A stretch of 64,000 nt of DNA. Origin: Pectobacterium colocasium (lineage in GTDB: Bacteria > Pseudomonadota > Gammaproteobacteria > Enterobacterales > Enterobacteriaceae). The stretch covers positions 124,001 through 188,000 of the forward strand of contig NZ_CP084032.1 in assembly GCF_020181655.1 (NCBI RefSeq). Direction: 5' to 3'. The translations under genes were made by a program, and so were the position numbers. Of this stretch, positions 51,146 to 64,000 are shown piece by piece (the stretch's first letter is position 1; each line of letters begins with the position of its first letter). Under the pieces are notes generated by a model. The model saw nothing but the letters and a program-made list of their open reading frames with translations. It made no database searches and was not told the DNA's origin.

Positions 51146-52156
51146 TTACAGCAAAAATTCGTGCAAGGTGCGATCCTTGCGATCCAGATAATGCGTCGAT
51201 TTAATCCGGCGGATCGTGCGGGATTTACCGCGGATCAGCAGTGTTTCCGTGGTAGCCATGTTGCCTTTACGCGCGATCCCGTCCAGTAAGTCGCCTTTGG
51301 TGATGCCGGTCGCGGAGAAAATCACATTATCGTTACGCGCCATGTCATCAAGCTTGAGAACGCCGCCGGCTTCGATGCCCATTTGTCGGCAGCGTGCCAG
51401 CTCATCTTCACCGATACGGCGGTTTTCGGCGTTATCACCTTTGACCTGATGACGTGCCAGCAAACGTCCTTGCATGTCGCCATCAAGCGCGCGAATGACG
51501 GCCGCCGAGATCACGCCTTCTGGCGCACCACCGATACCGTACAGCACGTCAACTTCGCTCTCCGGCATGCAGGTGAGAATGGATGCGGCTACGTCGCCAT
51601 CTGGAATCGCGAACACTTTCACGCCCAACTGCTGCATTTCCGCGATGCAGGCATCGTGACGCGGTTTAGCCAGCGTAATCACCGTTAACTGGCTGAGTGG
51701 TTTGCCCAGTTTGATCGCGACATTACGTAGGTTGTCCGCCAGCGGCAGGTTGAGGTCAATTGCGCCTTTCGCGTCGGGCCCGACGATCAGTTTTTCCATG
51801 TACATGTCTGGCGCGTGCAGAAATGCGCCTTTTTCACCGACAGCCAGCACGGCCAGTGCATTCGCCTGACCCATTGCTGTCATCCGCGTACCTTCAATCG
51901 GGTCGACGGCGATGTCCACGGCATCGCCATGACCAGTGCCGACCTGCTCACCGATGAATAGCATCGGCGCTTCGTCGATTTCCCCTTCGCCGATGACAAT
52001 CTGGCCGTTGATATTGACCTGGTTCAGCATGATGCGCATCGCCTGTACGGCAGCATTGTCGGCGGCATTTTTGTCGCCACGACCTAACCACTTATAGCCT
52101 GCCAGCGCGGCTGCTTCGGTGACGCGCGAGAACTCGATGGCTAATTCACGTTTCAT
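51146..52156 (-). CDS. glpX: Fructose-1,6-bisphosphatase class II
   Basis: A 336-residue class II FBPase. Metal and substrate motifs are GEGEIDEAPMLFIGE, VDPIEGTRMT and GGAPEGVISAAV. It removes the 1-phosphate during gluconeogenesis, useful when glycerol is the carbon source. It is the last gene of the glpFKX set. A palindromic repeat (copy C) lies between it and glpK, which could alter mRNA stability or read-through. Confidence 0.96.
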   Translation of the reverse strand: MKRELAIEFSRVTEAAALAGYKWLGRGDKNAADNAAVQAMRIMLNQVNINGQIVIGEGEIDEAPMLFIGEQVGTGHGDAVDIAVDPIEGTRMTAMGQANALAVLAVGEKGAFLHAPDMYMEKLIVGPDAKGAIDLNLPLADNLRNVAIKLGKPLSQLTVITLAKPRHDACIAEMQQLGVKVFAIPDGDVAASILTCMPESEVDVLYGIGGAPEGVISAAVIRALDGDMQGRLLARHQVKGDNAENRRIGEDELARCRQMGIEAGGVLKLDDMARNDNVIFSATGITKGDLLDGIARKGNMATTETLLIRGKSRTIRRIKSTHYLDRKDRTLHEFLL

Positions 52157-52196
52157 AAATACCTGTCTGTTGTCGATCGGGAAAGGTGTTGCCTTA

Positions 52197-52306
52197 TGTT
52201 AGCCACTTAAGTCTGAATTTTAGGGGAAACACGGTGATGAGGTTCCCGCAGGGATGCCTCGCACCGTGGTCGCCCCGGTATCTCGGTTCTTAAACGAGCA
52301 ACATTA
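52197..52306 (-). repeat. Dispersed palindromic repeat, copy C
   Basis: Inverted copy of the element at 18595 and 29375. On the minus strand it reads GAGATACCGGGGCGACCACG, CCTGCGGGAACCTC, GTTTCCCCTAA and CTTAAGTGGCTAACA. It lies inside the glpK-glpX intercistronic gap. Confidence 0.85.
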
Positions 52307-52409
52307 GGATGTGGAAGCGATTTTATCACAACGAGGGGAGAGTGGCGGTTGAGCGGTAGGGAAAAAACGGGCGCGACAGGCGCGCCCGATGTTGATATTT
52401 GTGGCTGGA

Positions 52410-54814
<2,405 letters not shown>

Positions 54815-54913
54815 ATTTTTTTCCTGCTGGGTAACGTACAGAGTGGTAGGTCTAAGGATACCGCTTAGTGGCATCCTCTGTTTTAAATGTATTTATGATG
54901 TGAATTTATCGTT

Positions 54914-54932
54914 AATGTTCGAAAACGAGAAA
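54914..54932 (-). promoter_or_regulatory. GlpR operator upstream of glpF
   Basis: AATGTTCGAAAACGAGAAA matches the GlpR consensus WATKYTCGWWAWMGMWMAW at 18 of 19 positions. A weaker second site centred on TATCGAAATTG follows at about 54931-54948, giving the tandem arrangement usual for glp promoters. Confidence 0.75.
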
Positions 54933-54948
54933 TATCGAAATTGAAATG

Positions 54949-54964
54949 TGTGTTGCGCGTCAAA
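54949..54964 (-). promoter_or_regulatory. Candidate CRP site upstream of glpF
   Basis: TGTGT-N6-TCAAA differs from the CRP core at two positions. It lies about 135-150 bases before glpF, next to the GlpR operators. Confidence 0.45.
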
Positions 54965-55407
54965 AAAATGAGCGTATTCGCTTATTAAATGACTCGTGGT
55001 GGTTTTTTGTCCATCGCTGAGAGTAACGCTCAGGTTAAATTTATTAACACCATAGGAGTAATGCGGAAGCGAACAGGAGTCGTTTTCAGTCTATGCCACT
55101 CGCTTTTTCCGTTTATGCAGTTTGTTTTTCAGCTCGCGTTGCCCGTTTTTCGGTTTGTACTGCCCGTTTTTCAGTTTGTACTGATAGTGTTACGTAAGAA
55201 AAGCTGCCACACTCGCGTAGTGGGGGATGTGCGCTAGACAGGTGGCGGTTGGCTACATACAATTTCGCTATGGTCTGTCTTGCCAGCGGTCCTGCGGTCA
55301 GGATTATGTTTACGGGCGGATGGCGACACCGTTGGGTGTTGGTTACAGAGTCCGAAGGCCAGCGTTAACCGATCTTTGCCTTGTTGCGATTAAAAGGGGT
55401 TTGAAGA
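54965..55407. other. Intergenic region between glpF and zapB
   Basis: About 440 bases upstream of zapB. A 21-bp tandem duplication of TGCCCGTTTTTCxGTTTGTAC lies at 55140-55181. An open frame of 82 codons runs through it (54989-55237), giving LPVFRFV/LPVFQFV repeats, but it has no ribosome-binding site and I do not regard it as a gene. Confidence 0.5.
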
Positions 55408-55647
55408 ATGTCATTTGAAGTGTTTGAAAAGCTGGAAGCGAAAGTTCAGCAGGCGATTGATACCATCACGCTGTTGCAAATGGAAATTGAAGAGCTGAAA
55501 GAGCAGAACAACGCGCTGTCGCAGGATGTTCAGGCGGCAGCGGGTTCACGTGACGCGCTGGTGCGCGAGAACGAACAGTTGAAAGAAGAGCAAGTGGTAT
55601 GGCAAGAGCGCTTACGCGCGCTGTTAGGCAAAATGGAAGAAGTCTAA
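55408..55647 (+). CDS. zapB: Cell division protein ZapB
   Basis: A 79-residue, almost wholly coiled-coil protein ([58 protein letters not shown]). It joins ZapA at the Z-ring and helps septum assembly. Sequence and length match E. coli ZapB. GGGGTTTGAAGA precedes the ATG. It is convergent with rraA, sharing a bidirectional terminator. Confidence 0.96.
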   Translation: MSFEVFEKLEAKVQQAIDTITLLQMEIEELKEQNNALSQDVQAAAGSRDALVRENEQLKEEQVVWQERLRALLGKMEEV

Positions 55648-55696
55648 TAGGGATTGCCGGCTCAGACGAAGGAATCAATTATCGATTGAGCCAAAT

Positions 55697-55723
55697 AAAA
55701 AAGGGCGGTTATCGCCCTTTTTT
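55697..55723. terminator. Bidirectional terminator between zapB and rraA
   Basis: Stem GGGCG / CGCCC extended by A6 and T6 pairs, with a GTTAT loop. Confidence 0.9.
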
Positions 55724-55765
55724 GTGATGATGTTACCGCAATAAAAACGCGGAGATTCAACGATA

Positions 55766-56278
<513 letters not shown>

Positions 56279-56385
56279 TCATGAGTATATCCCTTTCTGG
56301 CGGCTGTTGGCAAAATCATCAAATGTTAACTTGATGCGCATCAGTAAATACGCGCCGCTTTTCGCCTGCGCTCACTTTACCCGCA

Positions 56386-57303
56386 CTAGCTCAGTATCAC
56401 ACCCACGGCGAACAGAATGTTGGTCAGCAGCGCGCCTTTCACCGTTTTTTCCAACATCGGGCGCATGCTGAATGCGCTGGTTTCACGCAGCACATAGCGC
56501 GCCTGCTTAATCAGCAACGGGAGTGCCAGAATAAAGAGCCAGCCCGCCAGACTGTGCAGATAAAACGTGGCAAACAGACCAAGACAAACCGGCGCCAGCA
56601 GCAGCAGCATCGTGTGGTAGAAGCGCGCTTTTTCCGCGCCGAGGCGCACCGCCAGTGTGTTTTTGCCGCTGATGCGATCGTTGTCGATATCGCGCAGGTT
56701 GTTGATGTTCAGGACCGCCGTAGCCAGCAGACCGCAGGCCGTGGCAGGCAGCATCACGATGCTGTCGAAGTGGCCGGTTTGCAGATAATACGACCCGGCG
56801 ACGCTGAGCCAGCCGAAAAAAATCAGCACCGAGATATCACCGAGCCCAATGTAACCGTAGGGCTTGTTACCGACGGTATAGGTGATGGCGGCGAAAATCG
56901 CCAGCAGTCCCAGAATCAGGAAACCAAAGATATCTGCGGGCTTTTCACACGCCAGAATCACCAGACTCACGCCGGAAATGATGGTGAGCACCACCGTCAC
57001 GATCAGTGCATTGCGCAGTTGCACCAGCGTAATGGCACCGGTCTGGATACCGCGCAGTGGCCCGATACGATCCTCGGTATCGCTGCCTTTTACCGCATCC
57101 CCATAGTCGTTCGCCAGATTGGAAAGGATTTGCAGCAGTCCGGCGGTCAACAACGCCAGTAATGCTACGCCCGGTTTAAAGCTGCTATGCCAGCTCGCAA
57201 TCGCCGAGCCTGTGACGATGGACGCGAAAGCTAATGGCAACGTTTTTGGACGCAGACTATCCAGCCAGGCTTTGGTTTTGCTGCTATGGGTTGATAAGGT
57301 CAT
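56386..57303 (-). CDS. menA: 1,4-dihydroxy-2-naphthoate octaprenyltransferase
   Basis: A 305-residue, nine-segment membrane prenyltransferase of menaquinone synthesis. It carries the two Asp-rich motifs NLANDYGDAVKGSD (near residue 63) and NNLRDIDNDRISGKNT (near residue 195), which bind the prenyl diphosphate and Mg. SLRPKTLPLAFASI at the N-terminus is also conserved. I chose the ATG at 57301-57303 (MTLSTHSSKTKAWL), matching homologue length; an ATG four codons upstream is in frame. Confidence 0.95.
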   Translation of the reverse strand: MTLSTHSSKTKAWLDSLRPKTLPLAFASIVTGSAIASWHSSFKPGVALLALLTAGLLQILSNLANDYGDAVKGSDTEDRIGPLRGIQTGAITLVQLRNALIVTVVLTIISGVSLVILACEKPADIFGFLILGLLAIFAAITYTVGNKPYGYIGLGDISVLIFFGWLSVAGSYYLQTGHFDSIVMLPATACGLLATAVLNINNLRDIDNDRISGKNTLAVRLGAEKARFYHTMLLLLAPVCLGLFATFYLHSLAGWLFILALPLLIKQARYVLRETSAFSMRPMLEKTVKGALLTNILFAVGVILS

Positions 57304-57390
57304 GGTGCGCTTCAATTTTTATTGACGATCCAATTGCGTGAATCATCCGTTTATAAACAAGAAAAGTCAGTGATGGCGGTGTCAGAAACA

Positions 57391-57418
57391 AAAGTGGGAG
57401 GCCAACGCCTCCCACTTT
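57391..57418 (-). terminator. Rho-independent terminator of hslVU
   Basis: Perfect 12 bp stem AAAGTGGGAGGC / GCCTCCCACTTT with a CAAC loop, then TTGTTTC on the minus strand. It is 31 bases after the hslU stop. Confidence 0.9.
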
Positions 57419-57448
57419 GTCGTTAATCGTGCGATCCGCGAAAACGGA

Positions 57449-58780
57449 TTATAAGATAAATCGACTCAGATCTTCATCTGCTACTAATTCATCCAGATGA
57501 TTACGTACGTAATCTGCGTCAATGGTAACGCTTTGGCCGTTCATTTCGCTGGCGTCGTAAGAAACGTCTTCGATCAGACGCTCCATCACGGTATGCAGAC
57601 GGCGTGCGCCGATATTCTCGGTGCTTTCGTTTACCTGCCAGGCTGCTTCGGCAATACGGCGGATGCCATCGGCCGTGAACGAAATATCCACACCTTCCGT
57701 CGCCATCAGCGCTTTGTACTGCTCTGTCAACGAGGCGCTAGGTTCTGTCAGGATGCGCTCGAAATCTTCCGTCGTCAGCGCCTGCAATTCCACGCGAATC
57801 GGCAGACGTCCCTGCAATTCAGGAATCAGATCGGACGGGCTGGCAACCTGGAACGCGCCGGAGGCGATAAACAGGATGTGGTCGGTTTTGACCATGCCGT
57901 GTTTGGTGGACACGGTACAGCCTTCAACCAGTGGCAGCAGATCGCGCTGAACGCCTTCACGGGACACATCCGGGCCGGAGCTTTCACCACGCTTACAGAT
58001 CTTGTCGATCTCATCAATGAACACGATACCGTGCTGCTCAACGGCTTCAATCGCCTGCTGCTTCAACTCTTCCGGGTTCACCAGCTTGGCGGCTTCTTCT
58101 TCTATCAGCAGTTTGAAGGCGTCTTTGATTTTGATCTTGCGGGCTTTCTGCTTTTGGCCTGCCAGATTCTGGAACATGGACTGGAGCTGATTGGTCATCT
58201 CTTCCATGCCCGGTGGTGCCATGATCTCTACGCCAACAGGCGCAGCAGCCAGATCGATCTCGATCTCTTTGTCGTCCAATTGGCCTTCACGCAGTTTCTT
58301 GCGGAATGCCTGGCGTGCTGCGGAAGGTTCAGGTGTGCTTTCTGCCTGCCCCCAGTTGTTCTTCGCTGGTGGAATCAGCACGTCCAGAATGCGGTCTTCC
58401 GCCATCTCTTCCGCACGGAAACGGTTTTTTTCGATGGACTGGAGGCGCACCATTTTGATCGCGGAATCCGTCAGATCGCGGATGATGGAGTCAACTTCTT
58501 TACCGACATAGCCCACTTCGGTGAATTTGGTTGCTTCCACTTTGATGAACGGCGCATTGGCGAGCTTTGCCAGACGACGAGCGATTTCGGTTTTACCGAC
58601 GCCGGTCGGGCCGATCATGAGAATGTTTTTAGGCGTCACTTCATGACGAAGTGCTTCGTCCAACTGCATACGGCGCCAGCGGTTACGCAGCGCGATGGAA
58701 ACGGCACGTTTCGCTTTATGCTGGCCGATGATATAGCTGTCGAGTTCGCTGACTATCTCGCGCGGGGTCATTTCAGACAT
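57449..58780 (-). CDS. hslU: ATP-dependent protease ATPase subunit HslU
   Basis: A 443-residue AAA+ unfoldase that feeds substrates to HslV. It begins with [20 protein letters not shown]. Walker A is GPTGVGKTE near residue 58, Walker [14 protein letters not shown] near 250, and sensor arginine is in [20 protein letters not shown]. The inserted I domain covers about residues 110-235. The C-terminal tail EDLSRFIL docks into HslV. It follows hslV by 9 bases. Confidence 0.97.
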   Translation of the reverse strand: MSEMTPREIVSELDSYIIGQHKAKRAVSIALRNRWRRMQLDEALRHEVTPKNILMIGPTGVGKTEIARRLAKLANAPFIKVEATKFTEVGYVGKEVDSIIRDLTDSAIKMVRLQSIEKNRFRAEEMAEDRILDVLIPPAKNNWGQAESTPEPSAARQAFRKKLREGQLDDKEIEIDLAAAPVGVEIMAPPGMEEMTNQLQSMFQNLAGQKQKARKIKIKDAFKLLIEEEAAKLVNPEELKQQAIEAVEQHGIVFIDEIDKICKRGESSGPDVSREGVQRDLLPLVEGCTVSTKHGMVKTDHILFIASGAFQVASPSDLIPELQGRLPIRVELQALTTEDFERILTEPSASLTEQYKALMATEGVDISFTADGIRRIAEAAWQVNESTENIGARRLHTVMERLIEDVSYDASEMNGQSVTIDADYVRNHLDELVADEDLSRFIL

Positions 58781-58789
58781 AGTTGATCC

Positions 58790-59320
58790 TTACGCCTTGG
58801 AGGCTAATTCTTCTATCGTGTGGAACTGGTTGGTGTAGATACAGATGTCGCCCGCAATCCCCAGCGATTTTTCGACGATATCACGCGCACCCAGCTCGGT
58901 GTTTTCCAGTAACGCACGCGCGGCAGCCTGTGCATAAGGACCGCCGGAACCAATCGCGATCAGATCGTTTTCAGGCTGCACGACATCGCCATTACCAGTA
59001 ATGATCAGCGAGGCATTTTCGTCCGCGACGGCCAACAGGGCTTCCAGCTTGCGTAGCATACGGTCGGTACGCCAGTCTTTCGCCAGCTCGACAGCGGCTT
59101 TCACCAGATGACCCTGGTGCAATTCCAGCTTGCGTTCAAAAAGCTCAAAAAGGGTGAAGGCATCCGCCGTGCCGCCTGCGAAACCGGCGATGACGCGGTC
59201 ATGGTAGAGGCGACGTACCTTACGCACGTTGCCTTTCATCACGGTGTTGCCCAGAGTGGCTTGTCCATCACCGCCAATGACCACCTGGCCGTTGCGGCGT
59301 ACGCTTACAATTGTTGTCAC
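58790..59320 (-). CDS. hslV: ATP-dependent protease peptidase subunit HslV
   Basis: A 176-residue Ntn-hydrolase. After removal of Met1 the catalytic Thr is exposed ([20 protein letters not shown]). Later blocks are [20 protein letters not shown] and [15 protein letters not shown]. It forms two hexameric rings capped by HslU. It is the promoter-proximal gene of hslVU, and a sigma-32 promoter lies about 60-90 bases upstream. Confidence 0.97.
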   Translation of the reverse strand: MTTIVSVRRNGQVVIGGDGQATLGNTVMKGNVRKVRRLYHDRVIAGFAGGTADAFTLFELFERKLELHQGHLVKAAVELAKDWRTDRMLRKLEALLAVADENASLIITGNGDVVQPENDLIAIGSGGPYAQAAARALLENTELGARDIVEKSLGIAGDICIYTNQFHTIEELASKA

Positions 59321-59379
59321 GAGTTAGTCCCCGTTTGAAGAAAAAGATCCCCGCATGATTCGGGGCGCATTGATGTTAT

Positions 59380-59408
59380 AGATGGGGGAAGGCGTGGGGT
59401 TTTTCAAC
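59380..59408 (-). promoter_or_regulatory. Sigma-32 heat-shock promoter of hslVU
   Basis: On the minus strand TTGAAA (59402-59407) is followed after 14 bases by CCCCATCT (59380-59387), close to the sigma-32 consensus CTTGAAA / CCCCATnT. The -35 overlaps the last codons and stop of ftsN. Confidence 0.75.
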
Positions 59409-60294
59409 CCCCGCTGGCAAGAGGAATACAGTTTGATGCGCCCGCACTCTTCAGGCGTTGGATCATGCTATCTGCGGCAGCACGATTGTTATAAGGCCCC
59501 AGCATAATACGGTTCCAGCCACCGTTGGAGGTAATGCGACTTTCGATACCGGCAAACGCCAGCTGCGCTCGCACCGATTCGGCAGGATCCAGAGTTTTGA
59601 AGGAACCACATTGAATCGCCCAACGTTGAGTTTTTTCGACTTTTGGCGCTTCAGGCTGCTTGACCGGCTGTTGCTTCGGCGCTTCCTGTTTTGGCGTTTC
59701 TTGTCTTGCAATGTCTTGTTTTGGAATATCTTGTCTTGGAACCGCTGGCGTCGTTTGCGTGACCGCCGGTGCCCGCGTGGTGGGCTGCGTCGTCACAACA
59801 GGTGGCTGCTGCATCGGTTGTGTCGGCGGCTTAATCGTCACCTGAGAGCGCGGAACCTGCGTCTGGTCGTTATACGGCACTTCGGAAAGCTGTGTTGGCT
59901 GGCGACGCATATCAGACTGCATCTGTTCCAGCAGTTGGCGCTGTTCATCCGTCAACTGCACTGGCGACTGAATCTCGCCCCCCGCGGAAGGCTCCGTTGG
60001 CGTCGTGACGCCCAACTGACGATTTTCCAACTCTTTGATGTAGCGCCAGCGTTCTTCTGGCTTGGGTGGCAGCCCGTTACCTTTACCCACGTTTTGATGC
60101 GGCAGAACGGGGGACTCGTCGGGTTTGTTATGGGCGATAAAGTACAGACCGCCCGCGAAGGTGACCAAAACGGCAACAGCCAAGGCGATCATCGTTTTTG
60201 ATGCACCTGAAGCCTTGCCTTTTTTTCGGCTATTTGTCGTTTTCCGACGCGTCCCTGATGAACGTCCCCGGCTCACGTAGTCTCTTTGTGCCAC
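59404..60294 (-). CDS. ftsN: Cell division protein FtsN
   Basis: A 296-residue bitopic division protein. The basic cytoplasmic N-terminus (MAQRDYVSRGRSSGTRRKTT) is followed by a membrane helix at about 33-53 (MIALAVAVLVTFAGGLYFIA). A periplasmic juxtamembrane helix region has EERWRYIKELENRQLG. A long Gln/Pro/Thr-rich linker with tandem PKQDIARQETPKQEAPKQ comes next. The C-terminal SPOR domain (QRWAIQCGSFKTLDPAESVR, IMLGPYNNRAAADSM) binds denuded peptidoglycan. FtsN triggers septal synthesis. Confidence 0.96.
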   Translation of the reverse strand: MAQRDYVSRGRSSGTRRKTTNSRKKGKASGASKTMIALAVAVLVTFAGGLYFIAHNKPDESPVLPHQNVGKGNGLPPKPEERWRYIKELENRQLGVTTPTEPSAGGEIQSPVQLTDEQRQLLEQMQSDMRRQPTQLSEVPYNDQTQVPRSQVTIKPPTQPMQQPPVVTTQPTTRAPAVTQTTPAVPRQDIPKQDIARQETPKQEAPKQQPVKQPEAPKVEKTQRWAIQCGSFKTLDPAESVRAQLAFAGIESRITSNGGWNRIMLGPYNNRAAADSMIQRLKSAGASNCIPLASGG

Positions 60295-60383
60295 TGTCGT
60301 TTCGCTGTGAATTGATTAGGTAATTAACATAATTAGGGGGTCATGTTACTGAACCCTCAAATATTTGACCAGCACCTGAAGTC

Positions 60384-61427
60384 TTAAAGCCTGTTACGGG
60401 CGTAATTCGGCGCGGCGACGCTATCGCGGATAACCAGTTCACTGGACAACAGACGGGAACCGCTTTGTACCGTGTTACCTTGCAACTGCTCTAAGAGTAG
60501 CAGCATTGCCTCGCGTCCGATCTGATAACGCGGCTGGGCGACAGACGTCAGCGGCGGCCAGCTGTATTTCGCCTGTTCAATATCATCGAAACCGACGACG
60601 GAAAGGTCGCGCGGGATATCCAGCCCCATCTTTCTGGCCTGCGCCAGCACGCCCAGTGCCATGAGATCGCTATGACAGAAGATCGCGCTGGGCGGCTGCG
60701 GGTGCTGCATCAGCGCAATCAGGCCGTGCATCCCGGTTTCATAGGTGAAATCGCCCCGAAAGATGTACTGGTTGTCGATGAGAATCCCGTTGCGCCGTAG
60801 AGCCTGAATATATCCCTGTAGGCGATATTGGCTCAGGTGCATATGCTCCGGGCCAGCAATGCAGGCGATGCGCTGATGACCCGCCTGATGCAGATAATGT
60901 ACGGCTTCAAAGGCGGCGGTCAGGTTATCGATATGCACGGTGGGCAGTGCCAGATCCGGTGAGAACTCATTCGCCATCACCATCGGCGGCAGATTACGCT
61001 GCTCTTCCTGACCGGCATCAAATGGCAGATGAGAGCCGAGCAACACCATGCCGTCGATCTGTTTGGTAATAATCAGATCGACGAAGGTTTTTTCTTTCTG
61101 ATGCTGGTGGGCACAGTCGCCAATCAACACCAGATAGCCGTGTTCGGCTGCGGTTTCCTCGATCCCGCGAAAGATTTCAGAGAAATAAGGATCGCAGATA
61201 TCCGGTACGATCGTCAGGATCGTACGCGATTCGTTACGTTTGAGGTTCCTGTTGAGCGCGTGGGGCGAATAGCCAACGGCGATGACAGCCTGCTCGACCT
61301 TCCTGCGGGTGGTCGCAGAGACTTTTTCTGGGTTCATTAACGTTCGGGATACGGTCGCGGTGGAAACGCCCGCCTCATCCGCCACGTCTTTCATCGTCGC
61401 CGTGGTGACGCCTTTCTTCTGCTTCAA
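60384..61427 (-). CDS. cytR: LacI-family repressor CytR
   Basis: A 347-residue repressor of nucleoside uptake and catabolism that acts with CRP and is relieved by cytidine. The helix-turn-helix and hinge read TMKDVADEAGVSTATVSRTL then MNPEKVSATTRRKVEQA. The periplasmic-binding-like domain follows with IVPDICDPYFSEIFRGIEET, DGMVLLGSHLP and VVGFDDIEQAKYSWPPLTSV. Length is close to E. coli CytR. It lies between ftsN and priA, as in E. coli. Confidence 0.95.
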   Translation of the reverse strand: MKQKKGVTTATMKDVADEAGVSTATVSRTLMNPEKVSATTRRKVEQAVIAVGYSPHALNRNLKRNESRTILTIVPDICDPYFSEIFRGIEETAAEHGYLVLIGDCAHQHQKEKTFVDLIITKQIDGMVLLGSHLPFDAGQEEQRNLPPMVMANEFSPDLALPTVHIDNLTAAFEAVHYLHQAGHQRIACIAGPEHMHLSQYRLQGYIQALRRNGILIDNQYIFRGDFTYETGMHGLIALMQHPQPPSAIFCHSDLMALGVLAQARKMGLDIPRDLSVVGFDDIEQAKYSWPPLTSVAQPRYQIGREAMLLLLEQLQGNTVQSGSRLLSSELVIRDSVAAPNYARNRL

Positions 61428-61715
61428 CGCTTTTCTCCTTGCGTCAGCGTTAACTGGCGCTGACTGTCAGCAGAACGCTCCTGTCTACTGACTTTCTATG
61501 ATGACGGGTAACGATTTTCGGCACGGTATACCGACTGAATGGCACAGTATGTCAGTACACGACCAGCCTCAGCATACTGCCTGCGCAGACAGTGATAACA
61601 GATTGAACGCAGGTTTTGTTGCTTAATTTGCACGGAAAGTGTGATGAATATCGTGTTCTCGACGCTGCTCGCAAAAAAAGCGTGGCAAGAAACCGACATG
61701 ATCTAACAGGAAACG

Positions 61716-64000
<2,285 letters not shown>

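Noticed and set aside
54989..55237. 82-codon frame between glpF and zapB with LPVFRFV-like repeats
   Set aside because: No ribosome-binding site; the repeats come from a 21-bp DNA duplication; composition not protein-like at the start.
57497..58786. 429-codon open frame opposite hslU
   Set aside because: It is the mirror of a highly conserved gene with strong codon bias, has no ribosome-binding site and no recognisable domain; the minus-strand gene is certain.
59458..60201. 247-codon open frame opposite ftsN
   Set aside because: Low-complexity Arg/Leu-rich product arising from the Gln/Pro-rich linker of ftsN on the other strand.

Overview
The window looks like a chromosomal segment of a soft-rot enterobacterium, most likely Pectobacterium or a close relative. 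The genes have enterobacterial codon use. Two blocks follow Escherichia coli gene order: cpxA-cpxR / cpxP ... fieF-pfkA, and tpiA-yiiQ-yiiR-fpr-glpXKF / zapB-rraA-menA-hslUV-ftsN-cytR-priA. Between them lie genes suited to life on plants: threonate catabolism, SotB sugar efflux, an exo-rhamnogalacturonan-lyase-like protein, and agmatine breakdown. No rRNA, tRNA, prophage, intact insertion sequence or CRISPR array was seen.

Layout. 1-5.0 kb: three methyl-accepting chemotaxis proteins on the minus strand, the first cut by the window edge. 5.3-11.6 kb: a threonate/acid-sugar operon (GntP-type permease, otnI, otnC, otnK, ltnD) divergent from a DeoR-family regulator. 11.6-13.4 kb: a toxin-antitoxin cluster with an intact RelE/XRE pair, a decayed DUF1778/GNAT pair and an intact ParDE pair. 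13.5-18.6 kb: ugpBAECQ for glycerophosphodiester use, with a Pho box. 18.8-24.0 kb: an AEC transporter, a Gln-rich secreted protein, trmL, and a DUF3142/large exported protein pair. 24.2-31.6 kb: cpxAR/cpxP, a HicAB module, sotB, fieF, pfkA. 32-44.7 kb: an accessory uptake locus (LysR regulator, DUF6250 protein, Tat-exported PL26-like lyase, TonB-dependent receptor, SsuA-like binding protein, dedicated TonB-ExbB-ExbD, fused double ABC permease, ATPase). 45.2-47.9 kb: aguBA and a BrnTA module whose toxin appears internally shortened. 48-64 kb: conserved core genes.

The accessory uptake locus is the most interesting part. It joins outer-membrane transport, its own TonB energising complex and a sulfonate/sulfate-ester-type inner-membrane ABC importer with a carbohydrate-active exported protein. 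That suggests import of a plant-derived, perhaps sulfated or pectin-linked, compound; the substrate is not evident from sequence.

Several repeat families fill the gaps. A ~110 bp palindromic element occurs three times, a ~210 bp GC-rich element twice, and a modular ~190 bp hairpin element once. Short tandem repeats sit upstream of the DeoR regulator (16 bp period), of hicA (13 bp period) and between yiiQ and yiiR (20 bp period).
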